Positions 1 to 8,270 of a stretch of 27,737 bases of DNA are shown here, piece after piece; within the stretch, counting starts at the first letter, position 1, and every line of letters starts with the position of its first letter. Location: positions 3,866-31,602 of the forward strand of contig DAUP01000138.1 of NCBI GenBank assembly GCA_002505185.1, in the 5' to 3' direction. The notes under the pieces were generated by a model that was given only the letters and a program-made list of their open reading frames with translations, did no database searches and had not been told where the DNA came from. The DNA comes from Ferroplasmaceae archaeon UBA567. GTDB taxonomy: Archaea; Thermoplasmatota; Thermoplasmata; Thermoplasmatales; Thermoplasmataceae. The translations under genes were made by a program, and so were the position numbers.

Positions 1-168
1 ATTGAGATCATGATAAGACACAAAACCTCCGGATATCCTGTGTGTAAAATCATTCATGTGTTCCTGGGAATTCCTGAGATTCTGCACTTTATCTTCCTAA
101 TGATGCTAAAAAATAAAAGAAATATTGTACTCTTATCAAATACTTAAGCATGAAGTTGCAGAATCCTA

Positions 169-1536
169 TTATTGACTCCTGTAATCAACGTTTTTCTTTT
201 TGCCACTAAAAATTATATCCATGACTACTGCAAAAATTATGTAAAGCCCCATTACTATAAGTGCGTAAGTAAATGGAAATGACAGTCCAGATATTGCATA
301 GTAGATGGCTATAAGAATTATAACTGTAGAAATAGATGGAACCAATATGTCGAAGGTGAAATTTTTGTGAACTTTAGTAAGGCCAGAATTTATTATTATA
401 TGTATTATGAGAGTCGAAAGGGTGCTTATAGTTGCATAAAATATAAACTGGTACAGGAATCCCCCTACATTGAAGGAACCATAGAACATATATGTGGATA
501 TTATTCCAACAGATATGAAAATCCCGAGCAGGAGAAAAAGGGCATTTTGAGGAGCGCTGTGTTTATTCAATTTTGAAAATGTGGATGGCAAGTATCCGTC
601 CCTTGCCATGGAATAGATATTCCTTGTTATAGCTGTGCCTATTGTATTGAACAATGTATATATAATAAAGAAATTAAATGCCAGAAAAAACATTGAGGCA
701 TAAAGGCCTATATGGGTTTTTATTACTATAAATGCAGGAATTACAGTGTCTGAAAAACTGCCCATATTACTGACACCGAATCCAATAACCAGTGCATATG
801 AAATTAGAAGGTCGAGTACACCTATAATCAGGAGCATTGCTACAATTGAGAACCCTATGTTCCTTTTTGGTGCCTGTGCCTCCTCCCCAAGTGATACTAT
901 AGAACCATACCCGGTATATGCAAGGAAACTTCCTGTTATGAAACCCAGGAACAGGTTTTTGTATCCTGATATGGGTGTAAATACCGCAAGGGTATTGTCG
1001 CTTGAACTTGATATAATTATAACAGATATGGCCACAACAAATATGATTTCTATGATATTAATTGTTATCTGGGATTTGAACGATGGCACTATTCCTCTGT
1101 AGATTGCATAGAACGATGGTATGCTTATTGCCATAATCAGAATAATTCCATAATAGTAAGGTACGTTTATCCGTGTCAGATACAATATTGCAGGATTGAA
1201 TATCATGATGAAGAAGGAAAGGATAAAAATAAGGTTAGCCATCTGGTATATAAGGTATAAATATCCGGTTATGAAACCAGCATGCTTTCCAAAGGCATAT
1301 CCAGAATATCCATAATACCCCCTTGCACTTGCTGTCCTTTTTGAAAACTGATACAGTGTGTTCCCGGTCAAAAGTGATGCTATCAGTCCTACAAGAAAAG
1401 CCAGTGGACTTGCCCCCTGAGCAAAGGCCGCAACACTGATGATGCCATCAAAGGTAAATAAAGGTGATAATTGTCCCATCCCCTGGAATATTAATCCATG
1501 GAATGATATGGCATTTGATTTTAACTGGTTTTCCAT
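169..1536 (-). CDS. APC-superfamily amino-acid permease
   Basis: 455 residues, almost entirely hydrophobic, with about 12 predicted membrane helices. This is the usual length and topology of the amino acid-polyamine-organocation (APC) superfamily, whose members take up amino acids with protons or exchange them. The N-terminal stretch around residues 12-35 (FQGMGQLSPLFTFDGI) resembles the first unwound helix that binds substrate in this family, and a GEEAQAPKRN motif near residue 217 matches the conserved loop after helix 6. The gene is monocistronic and diverges from the small membrane gene at 1675. A TATA-like ttatatatta lies about 22 nt upstream of the ATG, consistent with a leaderless mRNA. 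Family assignment is firm; the substrate cannot be read from the sequence. Confidence 0.9.
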   Translation of the reverse strand: MENQLKSNAISFHGLIFQGMGQLSPLFTFDGIISVAAFAQGASPLAFLVGLIASLLTGNTLYQFSKRTASARGYYGYSGYAFGKHAGFITGYLYLIYQMANLIFILSFFIMIFNPAILYLTRINVPYYYGIILIMAISIPSFYAIYRGIVPSFKSQITINIIEIIFVVAISVIIISSSSDNTLAVFTPISGYKNLFLGFITGSFLAYTGYGSIVSLGEEAQAPKRNIGFSIVAMLLIIGVLDLLISYALVIGFGVSNMGSFSDTVIPAFIVIKTHIGLYASMFFLAFNFFIIYTLFNTIGTAITRNIYSMARDGYLPSTFSKLNKHSAPQNALFLLLGIFISVGIISTYMFYGSFNVGGFLYQFIFYATISTLSTLIIHIIINSGLTKVHKNFTFDILVPSISTVIILIAIYYAISGLSFPFTYALIVMGLYIIFAVVMDIIFSGKKKNVDYRSQ

Positions 1537-1642
1537 ACCACTTAATTGCTTTTTAATATATAACGGTAAGCGAAAGTATACATTATAGTATATTATATAT
1601 GTTTAAATATAGGATATGGGTAAATTAACAAATAAAAGAAAG

Positions 1643-1654
1643 CATTTAATATTC
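1643..1654 (+). promoter_or_regulatory. TATA box for the gene at 1675
   Basis: The AT-rich element catttaatattc is centred 26 nt before the ATG at 1675. That is the archaeal TATA-to-start distance, so transcription probably begins at the start codon (leaderless). No Shine-Dalgarno is seen. Confidence 0.5.
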
Positions 1655-1674
1655 AGATTTGTTTACATCATTAA

Positions 1675-2028
1675 ATGGATATAAAAAAAATAGATATAAA
1701 AAAATTAAACAGGCTAAAGAACAGTATTGAAACAGTAATCGGTATAATTATTGGATTTCTATTTGGTGCCAGGTTCATAACATTTTTACTTCCATTTTTG
1801 GCCCATTATTCATCCTCCGGCATAGCCGCGTCGACAAGCGTTTATGCACCTTTAATAGCTATAGTTACCGGCGTACTGCTATTCTTTGGAATTAGGACGC
1901 TGGCATATCTTATTTCAGCCATGTTTCTGGGCGCAGGTATAGGCATAGCATTGTTTGAACTGACCGGTTTTGAGTTCTTCCCCAAGCTCATAGAAATATC
2001 TCATGCCATGATAATTTTATTAATATGA
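1675..2028 (+). CDS. Small membrane protein, unknown function
   Basis: 117 residues. A lysine-rich N-terminus (MDIKKIDIKKLNRLKN) is followed by three or four hydrophobic helices: about 20-42 (IGIIIGFLFGARFITFLLPF), 57-75, 77-97 and 103-117. The positive N-terminus suggests it stays in the cytoplasm. I do not recognise a family. It stands alone between the divergent permease gene and the membrane gene at 2132. Codon use resembles the neighbours, and the promoter spacing fits a leaderless transcript, so it is probably real. Confidence 0.65.
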   Translation: MDIKKIDIKKLNRLKNSIETVIGIIIGFLFGARFITFLLPFLAHYSSSGIAASTSVYAPLIAIVTGVLLFFGIRTLAYLISAMFLGAGIGIALFELTGFEFFPKLIEISHAMIILLI

Positions 2029-2131
2029 TTTTTTCACTAACTAACTATAATTATTATCGACTCATTTATTGGTATAATATGAACATGTTCAGTAAATAGT
2101 AAGTGCGTAAATACTCCAGTAAGATAATAGC

Positions 2132-2707
2132 ATGAGGATTTATATGGGATTTATTGATCCGTTGGCTGTAATGCTATTGAGCTTAGGAATAAGCTTGGCT
2201 TTGATTTCTGCTTTCTTTTATATGGCTGCAAATGGTAAAGACCTGAAAGAGTTGACAATACCTAGTTTTGCGTTTGGGTTTTTAGATTTCCTGTCAGGAT
2301 TTTTGATGTCAAGATATTGGCCATTGCCTGGGGCATATAATATGCTGTTTGGAGACCCACTTCTAATACTTGGGTTGTTGTTAATGGCTGGTTCTATTAT
2401 GATATACAAACAACAGAGCCTTAGAACGCTTTCAATTCCAGGACTTATGTTGGGCATCTATCTTTTCGTTGAAAGTGCTGCTATTGTGAATTTTAAACTT
2501 GAAGGAGGAAGTCACCTATTACCCGCCATGGCATTATATGTTATGAGTGGGATATCTGCAGTATATTCGACCGTTTTATTTATTAAACCGGAAGATAACA
2601 GAAAGTATCTTTATTATATTGCATTCATACTTCTGGCTATTACCGCATTTATAGCGCTATTTCTGGGTTATGGAGCAATATACGGCCATCTACAGGCACC
2701 GCCTTAA
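2132..2707 (+). CDS. DUF981-like integral membrane protein
   Basis: 191 residues with six or seven predicted helices. The pattern (first helix, a short loop with KDLKEL, then a helix containing SFAFGFLDFLSGFLMSRYWP and a later GDPLLILG motif) looks like the archaeal DUF981 membrane family, from memory. No catalytic motif is visible and the function is unknown. The reading frame starts with ATGAGGATTTATATGGG; the internal ATG four codons later (MGFIDPLAV) is an alternative start. It is separated by about 100 bases from the previous gene and 150 bases from the next, so it is probably its own transcription unit. Confidence 0.75.
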   Translation: MRIYMGFIDPLAVMLLSLGISLALISAFFYMAANGKDLKELTIPSFAFGFLDFLSGFLMSRYWPLPGAYNMLFGDPLLILGLLLMAGSIMIYKQQSLRTLSIPGLMLGIYLFVESAAIVNFKLEGGSHLLPAMALYVMSGISAVYSTVLFIKPEDNRKYLYYIAFILLAITAFIALFLGYGAIYGHLQAPP

Positions 2708-2831
2708 TTACAGATGGATAAGCAAAAAATCCATCCTGTATCATTGTGTAAAGGATGTCTATAGACATTACAATTTATAATATTTTTATATTTTTATTTT
2801 TGTCAAGGTGCTAAAACATATATACGGATTT

Positions 2832-2855
2832 ATGGTTAAGATGCTTAGTGGTTAA
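2832..2855 (+). other. Mini-ORF MVKMLSG before the Trm112-like gene
   Basis: A seven-codon reading frame (MVKMLSG, then TAA) ends on the base just before the ATG at 2856. Its first five codons recur almost base for base at 4034, where the frame reads MVKMLITL. It could be a leader peptide, a shared DNA site, or the trace of a small duplication. Nothing shows it is translated. Confidence 0.3.
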
Positions 2856-3215
2856 ATGGAATATAATTTAATTGAGTTAATAGCATGTCCCATGTGCAAA
2901 AACACCTCTTTTTCTTTAACAACAATTTCACGAAGTGATATCTCCTCTTATGAAGTAAGGCCAGTCATGGAAAAATCAGGAAAAGAAACATATAATACAA
3001 CGATAGAAGAAAATTATTACAAGGATATTATTGACGGTGTTTTGCTATGTGATTCCTGTGGCAGATGGTATCCCATAGTGAATAGTATCTATGTGTTGCT
3101 GCCTGACATTTTCAGGGATGAGAAAGTAAACATAGAATTCTTGACAAAATATAAAACTCAGTTGCCTGAGACTATAGTCAATAATGGAAAACCATTTAAT
3201 CTTGGAACAATTTAA
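2856..3215 (+). CDS. Trm112-like zinc-binding protein
   Basis: 119 residues. Cys11-x2-Cys14 (ACPMCK) and Cys65-x2-Cys68 (LCDSCG), followed by RWYPI and a hydrophobic LLP tail, form the zinc knuckle and strands of the Trm112/UPF0434 family. In eukaryotes and Haloferax, Trm112 is a small activating partner of class I methyltransferases that modify tRNA, rRNA or release factor. The insert between the cysteine pairs (about 50 residues) and the extension after residue 85 make this copy longer than the bacterial ~60-residue form. The next gene on the same strand is a SAM methyltransferase, which suggests it may be the partner. A TATA-like catatatacgg lies about 34 nt upstream and no Shine-Dalgarno is seen. 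The fold assignment is good; the partner is inferred from context. Confidence 0.8.
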   Translation: MEYNLIELIACPMCKNTSFSLTTISRSDISSYEVRPVMEKSGKETYNTTIEENYYKDIIDGVLLCDSCGRWYPIVNSIYVLLPDIFRDEKVNIEFLTKYKTQLPETIVNNGKPFNLGTI

Positions 3216-3294
3216 AACATTTCAAGCCTGTAAACACATTTCATTTAGTAGCATTCCCAAAACTAAAATATAGATTATGAGTATGCTAAGATAT

Positions 3295-3302
3295 GGGGGA
3301 GG
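3295..3302 (+). promoter_or_regulatory. Ribosome binding site for the TTG start at 3312
   Basis: The purine run GGGGGAGG lies nine bases before TTG at 3312. It supports this non-ATG start, since no in-frame ATG exists before the SAM-binding motif except one far too late (Met48). Confidence 0.55.
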
Positions 3303-3311
3303 AAAGTCTAA

Positions 3312-3998
3312 TTGACTAAAAACAGTTTTATTGCAGATGATGGAAATTTACGGGATATATATAATAAAATCCCAAAATCATATGACAGAGCCAATGCATT
3401 GATATCATTTTTTCAGGATATAAAATGGAGAACAAGGCTTATTAGCAATGTAATGGAAATTTCAGAGCCAGAAACAATTCTAGATGTTGCCTGTGGGAAA
3501 GGTGAGTTAACATATCTTATAAAGCATCTGAAGAAAACGTATGTGGTAATGACAGATTATTCGGAAAATATGCTCAACATGGCAATAGTGGATGGAATAA
3601 AGGTTCTAGCATCATTTAATAATTTGCCTTTCCGGGATAACAGTTTTGATTCTGTTATGTCCACATTTGCATTACACGCGGCAGATAATATAGAAGATGT
3701 GATTAAGGAAATGGTACGTGTTTCTAATGGCACAATAGGAGTTATTGCTATGGGAAAATCGGATAACCATTTTTACAGATTTATCTCTGGACTTTATTTA
3801 AAATATGTTCAGCCATATATTGCGATGCTTACAGGCGAGAAATCGAAAAATTACAGATTTATTTATTATATATACAAAAGGCTTCCGCTTAATTCAACAA
3901 TTAGGGATATAGCAAACAAATACATGGATATCAGCTTATTCGAGGAGAAGGCTTTCGGGTCAGTCTATATGTTTGTGGGAACTAAAAAATTACAGTAG
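3312..3998 (+). CDS. Class I SAM-dependent methyltransferase, UbiE/MenG-like
   Basis: 228 residues, TTG start supported by an upstream purine-rich ribosome binding site. Motif I (ILDVACGKGEL, residues 56-66) is the SAM-binding glycine-rich loop; TDYSENML (81-88) supplies the acidic residue that holds the ribose. LPFRDNSFDSVMSTFALHAADN is motif IV and its surroundings. The N-terminal RDIYNKIPKSYDRANAL... resembles the FxxIAxxYD start of UbiE/MenG quinone methyltransferases. Thermoplasmatales make methylated menaquinone-type quinones, so a quinone role is possible. The neighbouring Trm112-like protein and radical SAM protein instead suggest a macromolecule or lipid substrate. The fold is certain; the substrate is not. 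Confidence 0.85.
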   Translation: MTKNSFIADDGNLRDIYNKIPKSYDRANALISFFQDIKWRTRLISNVMEISEPETILDVACGKGELTYLIKHLKKTYVVMTDYSENMLNMAIVDGIKVLASFNNLPFRDNSFDSVMSTFALHAADNIEDVIKEMVRVSNGTIGVIAMGKSDNHFYRFISGLYLKYVQPYIAMLTGEKSKNYRFIYYIYKRLPLNSTIRDIANKYMDISLFEEKAFGSVYMFVGTKKLQ

Positions 3999-4033
3999 AA
4001 TTTAATATTTATAACTAAATATATATTTATAAA

Positions 4034-4060
4034 ATGGTTAAAATGCTTATTACATTATAA
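4034..4060 (+). other. Mini-ORF MVKMLITL, repeat of the element at 2832
   Basis: An eight-codon frame (MVKMLITL, TAA) whose first 16 bases match those at 2832 with one change (AAG to AAA). About 28 bases after the start of the motif both copies read TGGAATATA. A TATA-like tttaatatttata centred near 4007 lies 26-27 nt upstream, so a leaderless transcript could start here. Translation is unproven. Confidence 0.3.
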
Positions 4061-4101
4061 TTGGAATATATTATTAGGAGCAACTATTTGATATGCATTA
4101 G

Positions 4102-4111
4102 CTTAAATATA
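4102..4111 (+). promoter_or_regulatory. TATA box for the radical SAM gene
   Basis: The element cttaaatata lies about 24-26 nt before the ATG at 4131, with no Shine-Dalgarno between. This fits a leaderless mRNA and supports the chosen start. Confidence 0.5.
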
Positions 4112-4130
4112 TCATTAGATTATTAATAAC

Positions 4131-5798
4131 ATGGATGCTGATATAGCACTTGTACACGCCCCGAGCATATACGATTTCAGAAAACGTGATATTAAGTTAG
4201 GCCCTATAAGTGACGTTATCCCTTCTACCCCCGTATTTGAAATGTATCCAATTGGATTTATTAGCATGCTTAATTCTCTCATAAATGCAGGTTACAATGC
4301 AAGAATATGTAATGTAGCAAGTATGATGGTTTCTTCAGAGTCATTTGACCCTGTAAACTATCTGAAAGAAGTCAAATCAGATATATATGGAATTGACCTC
4401 CACTGGCTACCTCATACAAATGGAGCCCTGAAAATTGCCAGGATAATAAAGGAACTACATCCAAGTTCAAAGGTATTGTTAGGTGGTTTCTCTGCAAGTT
4501 ATTTTGCTGATGACATAATGGCTAATTATGGCTACATAGATTACATCTTGAAAGGCGACCTCCAGGAATCCAATGTTGTAAAACTTGCTGATGCAGGAGA
4601 TAATTTTTCCAACCTTGAACATGTCCCTAACCTAATTTATAGAAAGGAAGGAAAAATAATTCATAATAATATTGAATATTCATCCATAGACAATGTATTT
4701 CTAAACTATGGCCTCCTCATGAAAAATGCAATAAAATATCATGACATCAAGGGGCACCTTCCATACGCCTCATGGCTTGATAACACAGAAGCTATGACGG
4801 TAATAGAACACGGTTGCAGTTTCAACTGCGCATTCTGTGGTGGCTCTAATTTTGCCTATAAGAATAACTATAACAATATTGCACCTGTATATAGAAAACC
4901 CTCAGTTATAGCAGAGGAAATATCCCTCGTGGATGAGATGCTAGGAGCCCCTGTATTCATTACAGGTGACATAAACCAGGCAGGGAAAAAATTTTATTCA
5001 TCGCTTTTCAGGGAATTAAAAGAGAGAAAAGTTGACTTGCCACTATTGACAGAATATTTTATTCCACCAGGAAAAGAATATCTTAATAGCCTTAGCAAGC
5101 AATTCTCGGATTTCACGGTTGAAATATCTCCAGAATCGTCCAATGAAGAAATAAGGAACATAAATGGAAGATCATATACCAATAAAAGCCTTGAAGATTT
5201 TCTCCAAAATGCAATAGCCGCAGGGTCAAAAAAGGTGGACGTTTATTTCTCAATAGGATTGAGCGGGCAAACACTTGATGACGTCGACAGGGATATTGAT
5301 TATAGTGAAAAATTGATGAAAAAGTTCACTACAGAAAAGGAAAAACTCTATACCTTCATATCGCCCATAACCCCATTTATTGACCCTGGTTCGCTCATAT
5401 ATGAACATCCAGAAGATTATGGATTCACAATTACTGCCAGAACCATAGGGGATTATTTTAACCTTCTGGAAAACGGAAAGGTCTGGACAGATTTCTTAAA
5501 TTATTATACTAAATGGATGTCTGTTGACCAGATTGCTAGGGCAACTTATGAATCAGAAATACGTATGATAAAAATTCGCCAGTCCCTTGGATTGCTGAAA
5601 GACCAAAACGCTGAACATATAGTAAAAAATATAACAGCTTATATGCACGGAGATGCATACATATCCAATGAAAATAAAAGCAGTCACCTGTCCTACATAG
5701 AGAAAGATGTTGAATGGTCATACAGGCATAAACTTACAAGTGAATCGTTCCTGATATCCTTATATAAGGAATATAATGATTTAAAGAAGAGGATTTGA
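4131..5798 (+). CDS. B12-binding-domain radical SAM protein, Ta0216-like
   Basis: 555 residues. Residues 1-145 form a Rossmann-like cobalamin-binding domain (DIALVHAPSIYDFR..., YGIDLHWLPHTNGALKIA, VLLGGFSAS), but the DxHxxG cobalt-ligand motif is absent. Residues 225-440 are a radical SAM barrel with Cys229-x3-Cys233-x2-Cys236 (HGCSFNCAFCGG) for the [4Fe-4S] cluster, FITGD and TVEISPES strands. The C-terminus is a helical domain without extra cysteine clusters. The architecture resembles a family named after Thermoplasma Ta0216. Relatives with a B12-like domain include archaeal lipid-modifying enzymes, so lipid or cofactor modification is possible. It follows the Trm112-like and methyltransferase genes on the same strand but has its own promoter. 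Family confidence is high; the reaction is unknown. Confidence 0.85.
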   Translation: MDADIALVHAPSIYDFRKRDIKLGPISDVIPSTPVFEMYPIGFISMLNSLINAGYNARICNVASMMVSSESFDPVNYLKEVKSDIYGIDLHWLPHTNGALKIARIIKELHPSSKVLLGGFSASYFADDIMANYGYIDYILKGDLQESNVVKLADAGDNFSNLEHVPNLIYRKEGKIIHNNIEYSSIDNVFLNYGLLMKNAIKYHDIKGHLPYASWLDNTEAMTVIEHGCSFNCAFCGGSNFAYKNNYNNIAPVYRKPSVIAEEISLVDEMLGAPVFITGDINQAGKKFYSSLFRELKERKVDLPLLTEYFIPPGKEYLNSLSKQFSDFTVEISPESSNEEIRNINGRSYTNKSLEDFLQNAIAAGSKKVDVYFSIGLSGQTLDDVDRDIDYSEKLMKKFTTEKEKLYTFISPITPFIDPGSLIYEHPEDYGFTITARTIGDYFNLLENGKVWTDFLNYYTKWMSVDQIARATYESEIRMIKIRQSLGLLKDQNAEHIVKNITAYMHGDAYISNENKSSHLSYIEKDVEWSYRHKLTSESFLISLYKEYNDLKKRI

Positions 5799-5860
5799 TT
5801 TATTGATATGGGGCAATAAATATGTATCAGCAAGAGTCAATAGTTACTGTTTTTTCATAT

Positions 5861-5871
5861 ATTTAAATATA
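5861..5871 (+). promoter_or_regulatory. TATA box for the formate dehydrogenase-like gene
   Basis: The element atttaaatata is centred about 23 nt before the ATG at 5888 and about 67 nt before the alternative ATG at 5933. It fits transcription starting at or just after 5888. Confidence 0.5.
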
Positions 5872-5887
5872 TTTCGTCTCTAAAAAT

Positions 5888-7885
5888 ATGACAAATATAA
5901 ATGTTAATATACTCTCTCGGACTAATATTATTATGAAATCAATATGCCCCTTTTGCGGTGTCGGATGCGGACTTGAGTTAATGACAGCAAATAATGTGGT
6001 GGTAAGTGTCAAACCTGATCCTGAACATGTGGTAAGCAGGGGGCATATATGTGGAAAGGGAAGTGTTGCACATGAGGCATTGACTGCCTGGGACCGCCTG
6101 TATTATCCATTAAAGAAAGTTAAGGGGCAACTGGAAAGAACTTCATGGGATGATTCTATAAAATATACGATAGAATCAATTAAAAACATACAGAAAAAAT
6201 ATGGAAACGATTCCGTGGCATTTTACGGGGGTTGTCAGAATTCCCTGGAGGAAGGCTATCTTTTCCAGAAACTGGCGAGGGCACTGGGAACAAATAATGT
6301 TGATTCATGTGCAAGGGTTTGCCATGACCCATCTGCAAAGGCACTTAAGGAAATTGTTGGAATTGGAGCCGGCTCCAACTCTGCAACAGAAATACCGAAG
6401 GCAAAAGTTGTTGTGGTAGCTGGAGAATCTATAACCGATAGCCATCCTGTGCTGATACAGTATTTCCTTGAAGCAAAGAAAAATGGGGCAAAAATAATTT
6501 TAATAGATCCCAGAACCACAAGGCTGGCTGGCTTTGCTGACCTTCATTTAAAGGTAAAGCCCATGAGCGACATATTCCTGTTCAACGCGGTTGGCAATTA
6601 TCTTATACAGCACAGTATGATTAAACAGGATTTCATTGACTCAAGGACAGAGGGGTATGAAGAATATAAAGAAAATGTTTCAAAATATACCATTGAACTT
6701 GCGGCGGAACAAACTGGACTTGCTGAAAAAGATATCATAGCCTTTGCAAAATACGTATCTGAGGATCGGGTTATATTTTCATGGGGACTCGGGTTGACAC
6801 AATCTACCGGCACCAAGGGCATTAAATCTTATCTCTCGCTTCCACTTCTGACAGGAAACTTTGGGAAAGAGGGGGCAGGTGCTATTGTTTATAGAGGGCA
6901 AACCAATGTGCAGGGTTCTGGTGACCTTATAAAGCCAGATGTGTTTCCCAATGGAGAAATGAACGATGCAAACAGTGAGGCTTTGTCTCGTATATGGGGA
7001 TTTAAGCCCCCTATTTGCAAGGGATCCTCCATACCGGAAACCTTTTATGGATCTAAAAAAATAAAAGCGCTTTTTATTATGGGATACAATCCTGTGAGAA
7101 CACTTCCAGACAGGGATAAAGTTAAGGAATTTTTAGGTTCTCTAGAATTCCTGGTTGTTCAGGATATATTTATGACAGATACTGCAGGCTACGCTGATGT
7201 TGTTCTGCCAGCTGCAGCATGGGCTGAAAAAGAGGGCTCTGTATCAAGCCTTGACAGGCTTGTAAAATGGAGATTTAAAGCAGTGGATCCACCGGGAATA
7301 GCCAGGCCGGATTATGAGATACTTTCTGATCTGGCAAAGGCTGCAGGATATAACTTCAGCGCTAATCCAAAGGAACTGTTCGAAGAAATGAAAAAGGTTG
7401 CCACAGTGTATTCTCACCTTAACATTGAAGATGTAATGGATTATACAAAGGATTCTAGATATCCAAATGGGGAACTTCACCTCTATGAAGAGAAATTTGC
7501 CACAAAGTCAGGGAAAGCTAAGTTTGTTCCTGTTGATGCCGAGAAGCACAATGATGGATTAATACTGGTTACGGGTAGAACAGTAACAAGATACAACAGT
7601 GATGAAGTTGTAAATAGAATACCTGGAATGCAGGGATATAACCTAAAATTATGGATAAATCCTGCTGATGCAAAAAATATTGGAATAGAAGATGGAACAA
7701 TGGTAAAACTCAAGTCGAAGAGTGGGGAAATGGACATTACGGCAAAAATTACAGATGATGTTATTCCTGGAGTGGTATTTACCTACATGCACAACCCCAG
7801 AATAAATGATATTGTATCACCTGAATTTGATGATGAGACTCATACACCGAAATATAAATACACACCGGTAACAGTAACAAAATAA
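5888..7885 (+). CDS. fdhA: Formate dehydrogenase alpha-like molybdopterin oxidoreductase
   Basis: 665 residues, normal for short prokaryotic and archaeal formate dehydrogenase catalytic subunits. Cys20, Cys23, Cys27 and Cys55 (CPFCGVGCG ... HICGKG) bind a [4Fe-4S] cluster. Cys145-His146 in CARVCHDPSA is the Mo/W-ligand cysteine and catalytic histidine, at the position of selenocysteine in E. coli FdhF. Pterin-binding segments follow (GAKIILIDPRTT, GYNPVRTLPD), and the C-terminal VTGRTVTRYNS and MHNPRIND blocks form the cap domain. It oxidises formate to CO2, or reduces CO2. No beta subunit, ferredoxin, hydrogenase or fdhD gene lies nearby, so its electron acceptor is unknown. An alternative start at Met16 (5933, MKSICPFC) matches the usual N-terminus better. 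Other CO2/formate-type pterin enzymes are possible but less likely. Confidence 0.88.
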   Translation: MTNINVNILSRTNIIMKSICPFCGVGCGLELMTANNVVVSVKPDPEHVVSRGHICGKGSVAHEALTAWDRLYYPLKKVKGQLERTSWDDSIKYTIESIKNIQKKYGNDSVAFYGGCQNSLEEGYLFQKLARALGTNNVDSCARVCHDPSAKALKEIVGIGAGSNSATEIPKAKVVVVAGESITDSHPVLIQYFLEAKKNGAKIILIDPRTTRLAGFADLHLKVKPMSDIFLFNAVGNYLIQHSMIKQDFIDSRTEGYEEYKENVSKYTIELAAEQTGLAEKDIIAFAKYVSEDRVIFSWGLGLTQSTGTKGIKSYLSLPLLTGNFGKEGAGAIVYRGQTNVQGSGDLIKPDVFPNGEMNDANSEALSRIWGFKPPICKGSSIPETFYGSKKIKALFIMGYNPVRTLPDRDKVKEFLGSLEFLVVQDIFMTDTAGYADVVLPAAAWAEKEGSVSSLDRLVKWRFKAVDPPGIARPDYEILSDLAKAAGYNFSANPKELFEEMKKVATVYSHLNIEDVMDYTKDSRYPNGELHLYEEKFATKSGKAKFVPVDAEKHNDGLILVTGRTVTRYNSDEVVNRIPGMQGYNLKLWINPADAKNIGIEDGTMVKLKSKSGEMDITAKITDDVIPGVVFTYMHNPRINDIVSPEFDDETHTPKYKYTPVTVTK

Positions 7886-7930
7886 AATCAGAACTCTCAT
7901 TAACTATTCTTACAATATTTTCTGAATAAT

Positions 7931-7960
7931 CATTTTTTATTCTAAAAATATTTTATTTTT
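7931..7960 (+). terminator. T-rich terminator after the formate dehydrogenase-like gene
   Basis: Two T-runs (cattttttat and ttttattttt) lie 45-75 bases after the stop. Archaeal transcription ends at such T-rich tracts; no strong hairpin is needed or seen. Confidence 0.35.
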
Positions 7961-8037
7961 CAGCAAATGGCGTATTTGTTATCTTTTTGCGATTATCCAG
8001 GCAGGAAAACTTTGTTTAGGGAGGAGATAAATTAGTG

Positions 8038-8049
8038 GAGTATATATAA
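8038..8049 (+). promoter_or_regulatory. Strong TATA-like element inside the 7886-8396 gap
   Basis: gagtatatataa is the best TATA match in this gene-free stretch. A start near 8070 would produce an RNA running through the degenerate IS-like sequence toward the gene at 8397. It could be the ancestral element's promoter or drive a non-coding RNA; this is a weak call. Confidence 0.25.
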
Positions 8050-8115
8050 CATCAGCAGGATGTTTGGAATACATATGTATTCTGGATGACATAATGCAGA
8101 TAAAGAGATAAAGCT

Positions 8116-8270
8116 GTAACCGGCAGTGCACTTAATACCCAGCAATTGGTTCCTGTAAAACTATGAGAACAGTGAGGAATGGGAGTGAAAGTGGTTAGAT
8201 AGCATACTGCTTTATTGGTGCCGTATTCGTAAAGTCAGATGGCTTAGCATGAAGGATAGATCACTTCTGG
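8116..8270 (+). mobile_element. Decayed IS200/IS605-type right end (copy A)
   Basis: In one frame from 8116 the sequence reads VTGS...LVPVKL, with stops, then GMGVK. This lines up with VPVEGKESGSIGMK in copy B (12939-12980). It is followed at 8231-8270 by the motif aaagtc...ttagcatgaagga...tcacttctgg, shared with the copies at 13041 and 26498. TnpB-carrying elements end with a TnpB tail and a hairpin (omega RNA) just before a conserved terminus, which is what this resembles. Stops and lost pairing show it is dead. No other gene was seen in 7886-8396. From 8283 to 8328 there are competing short inverted repeats (cccac/gtggg and the 10-base palindrome gggagctccc) that I cannot assign. Confidence 0.45.

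Noticed and set aside
1..57. A minus-strand frame starting MNDFTHRISGG and running off the left edge
   Set aside because: Only 19 codons are visible, with no promoter or Shine-Dalgarno. A plus-strand frame (1-147) is also open and equally unconvincing.
130..168. A possible fourth copy of the IS-like motif (cttaagcatgaagttgc)
   Set aside because: It matches copy B over about 19 bases, but lacks the TCACTT end and any TnpB-like tail; it could be chance.
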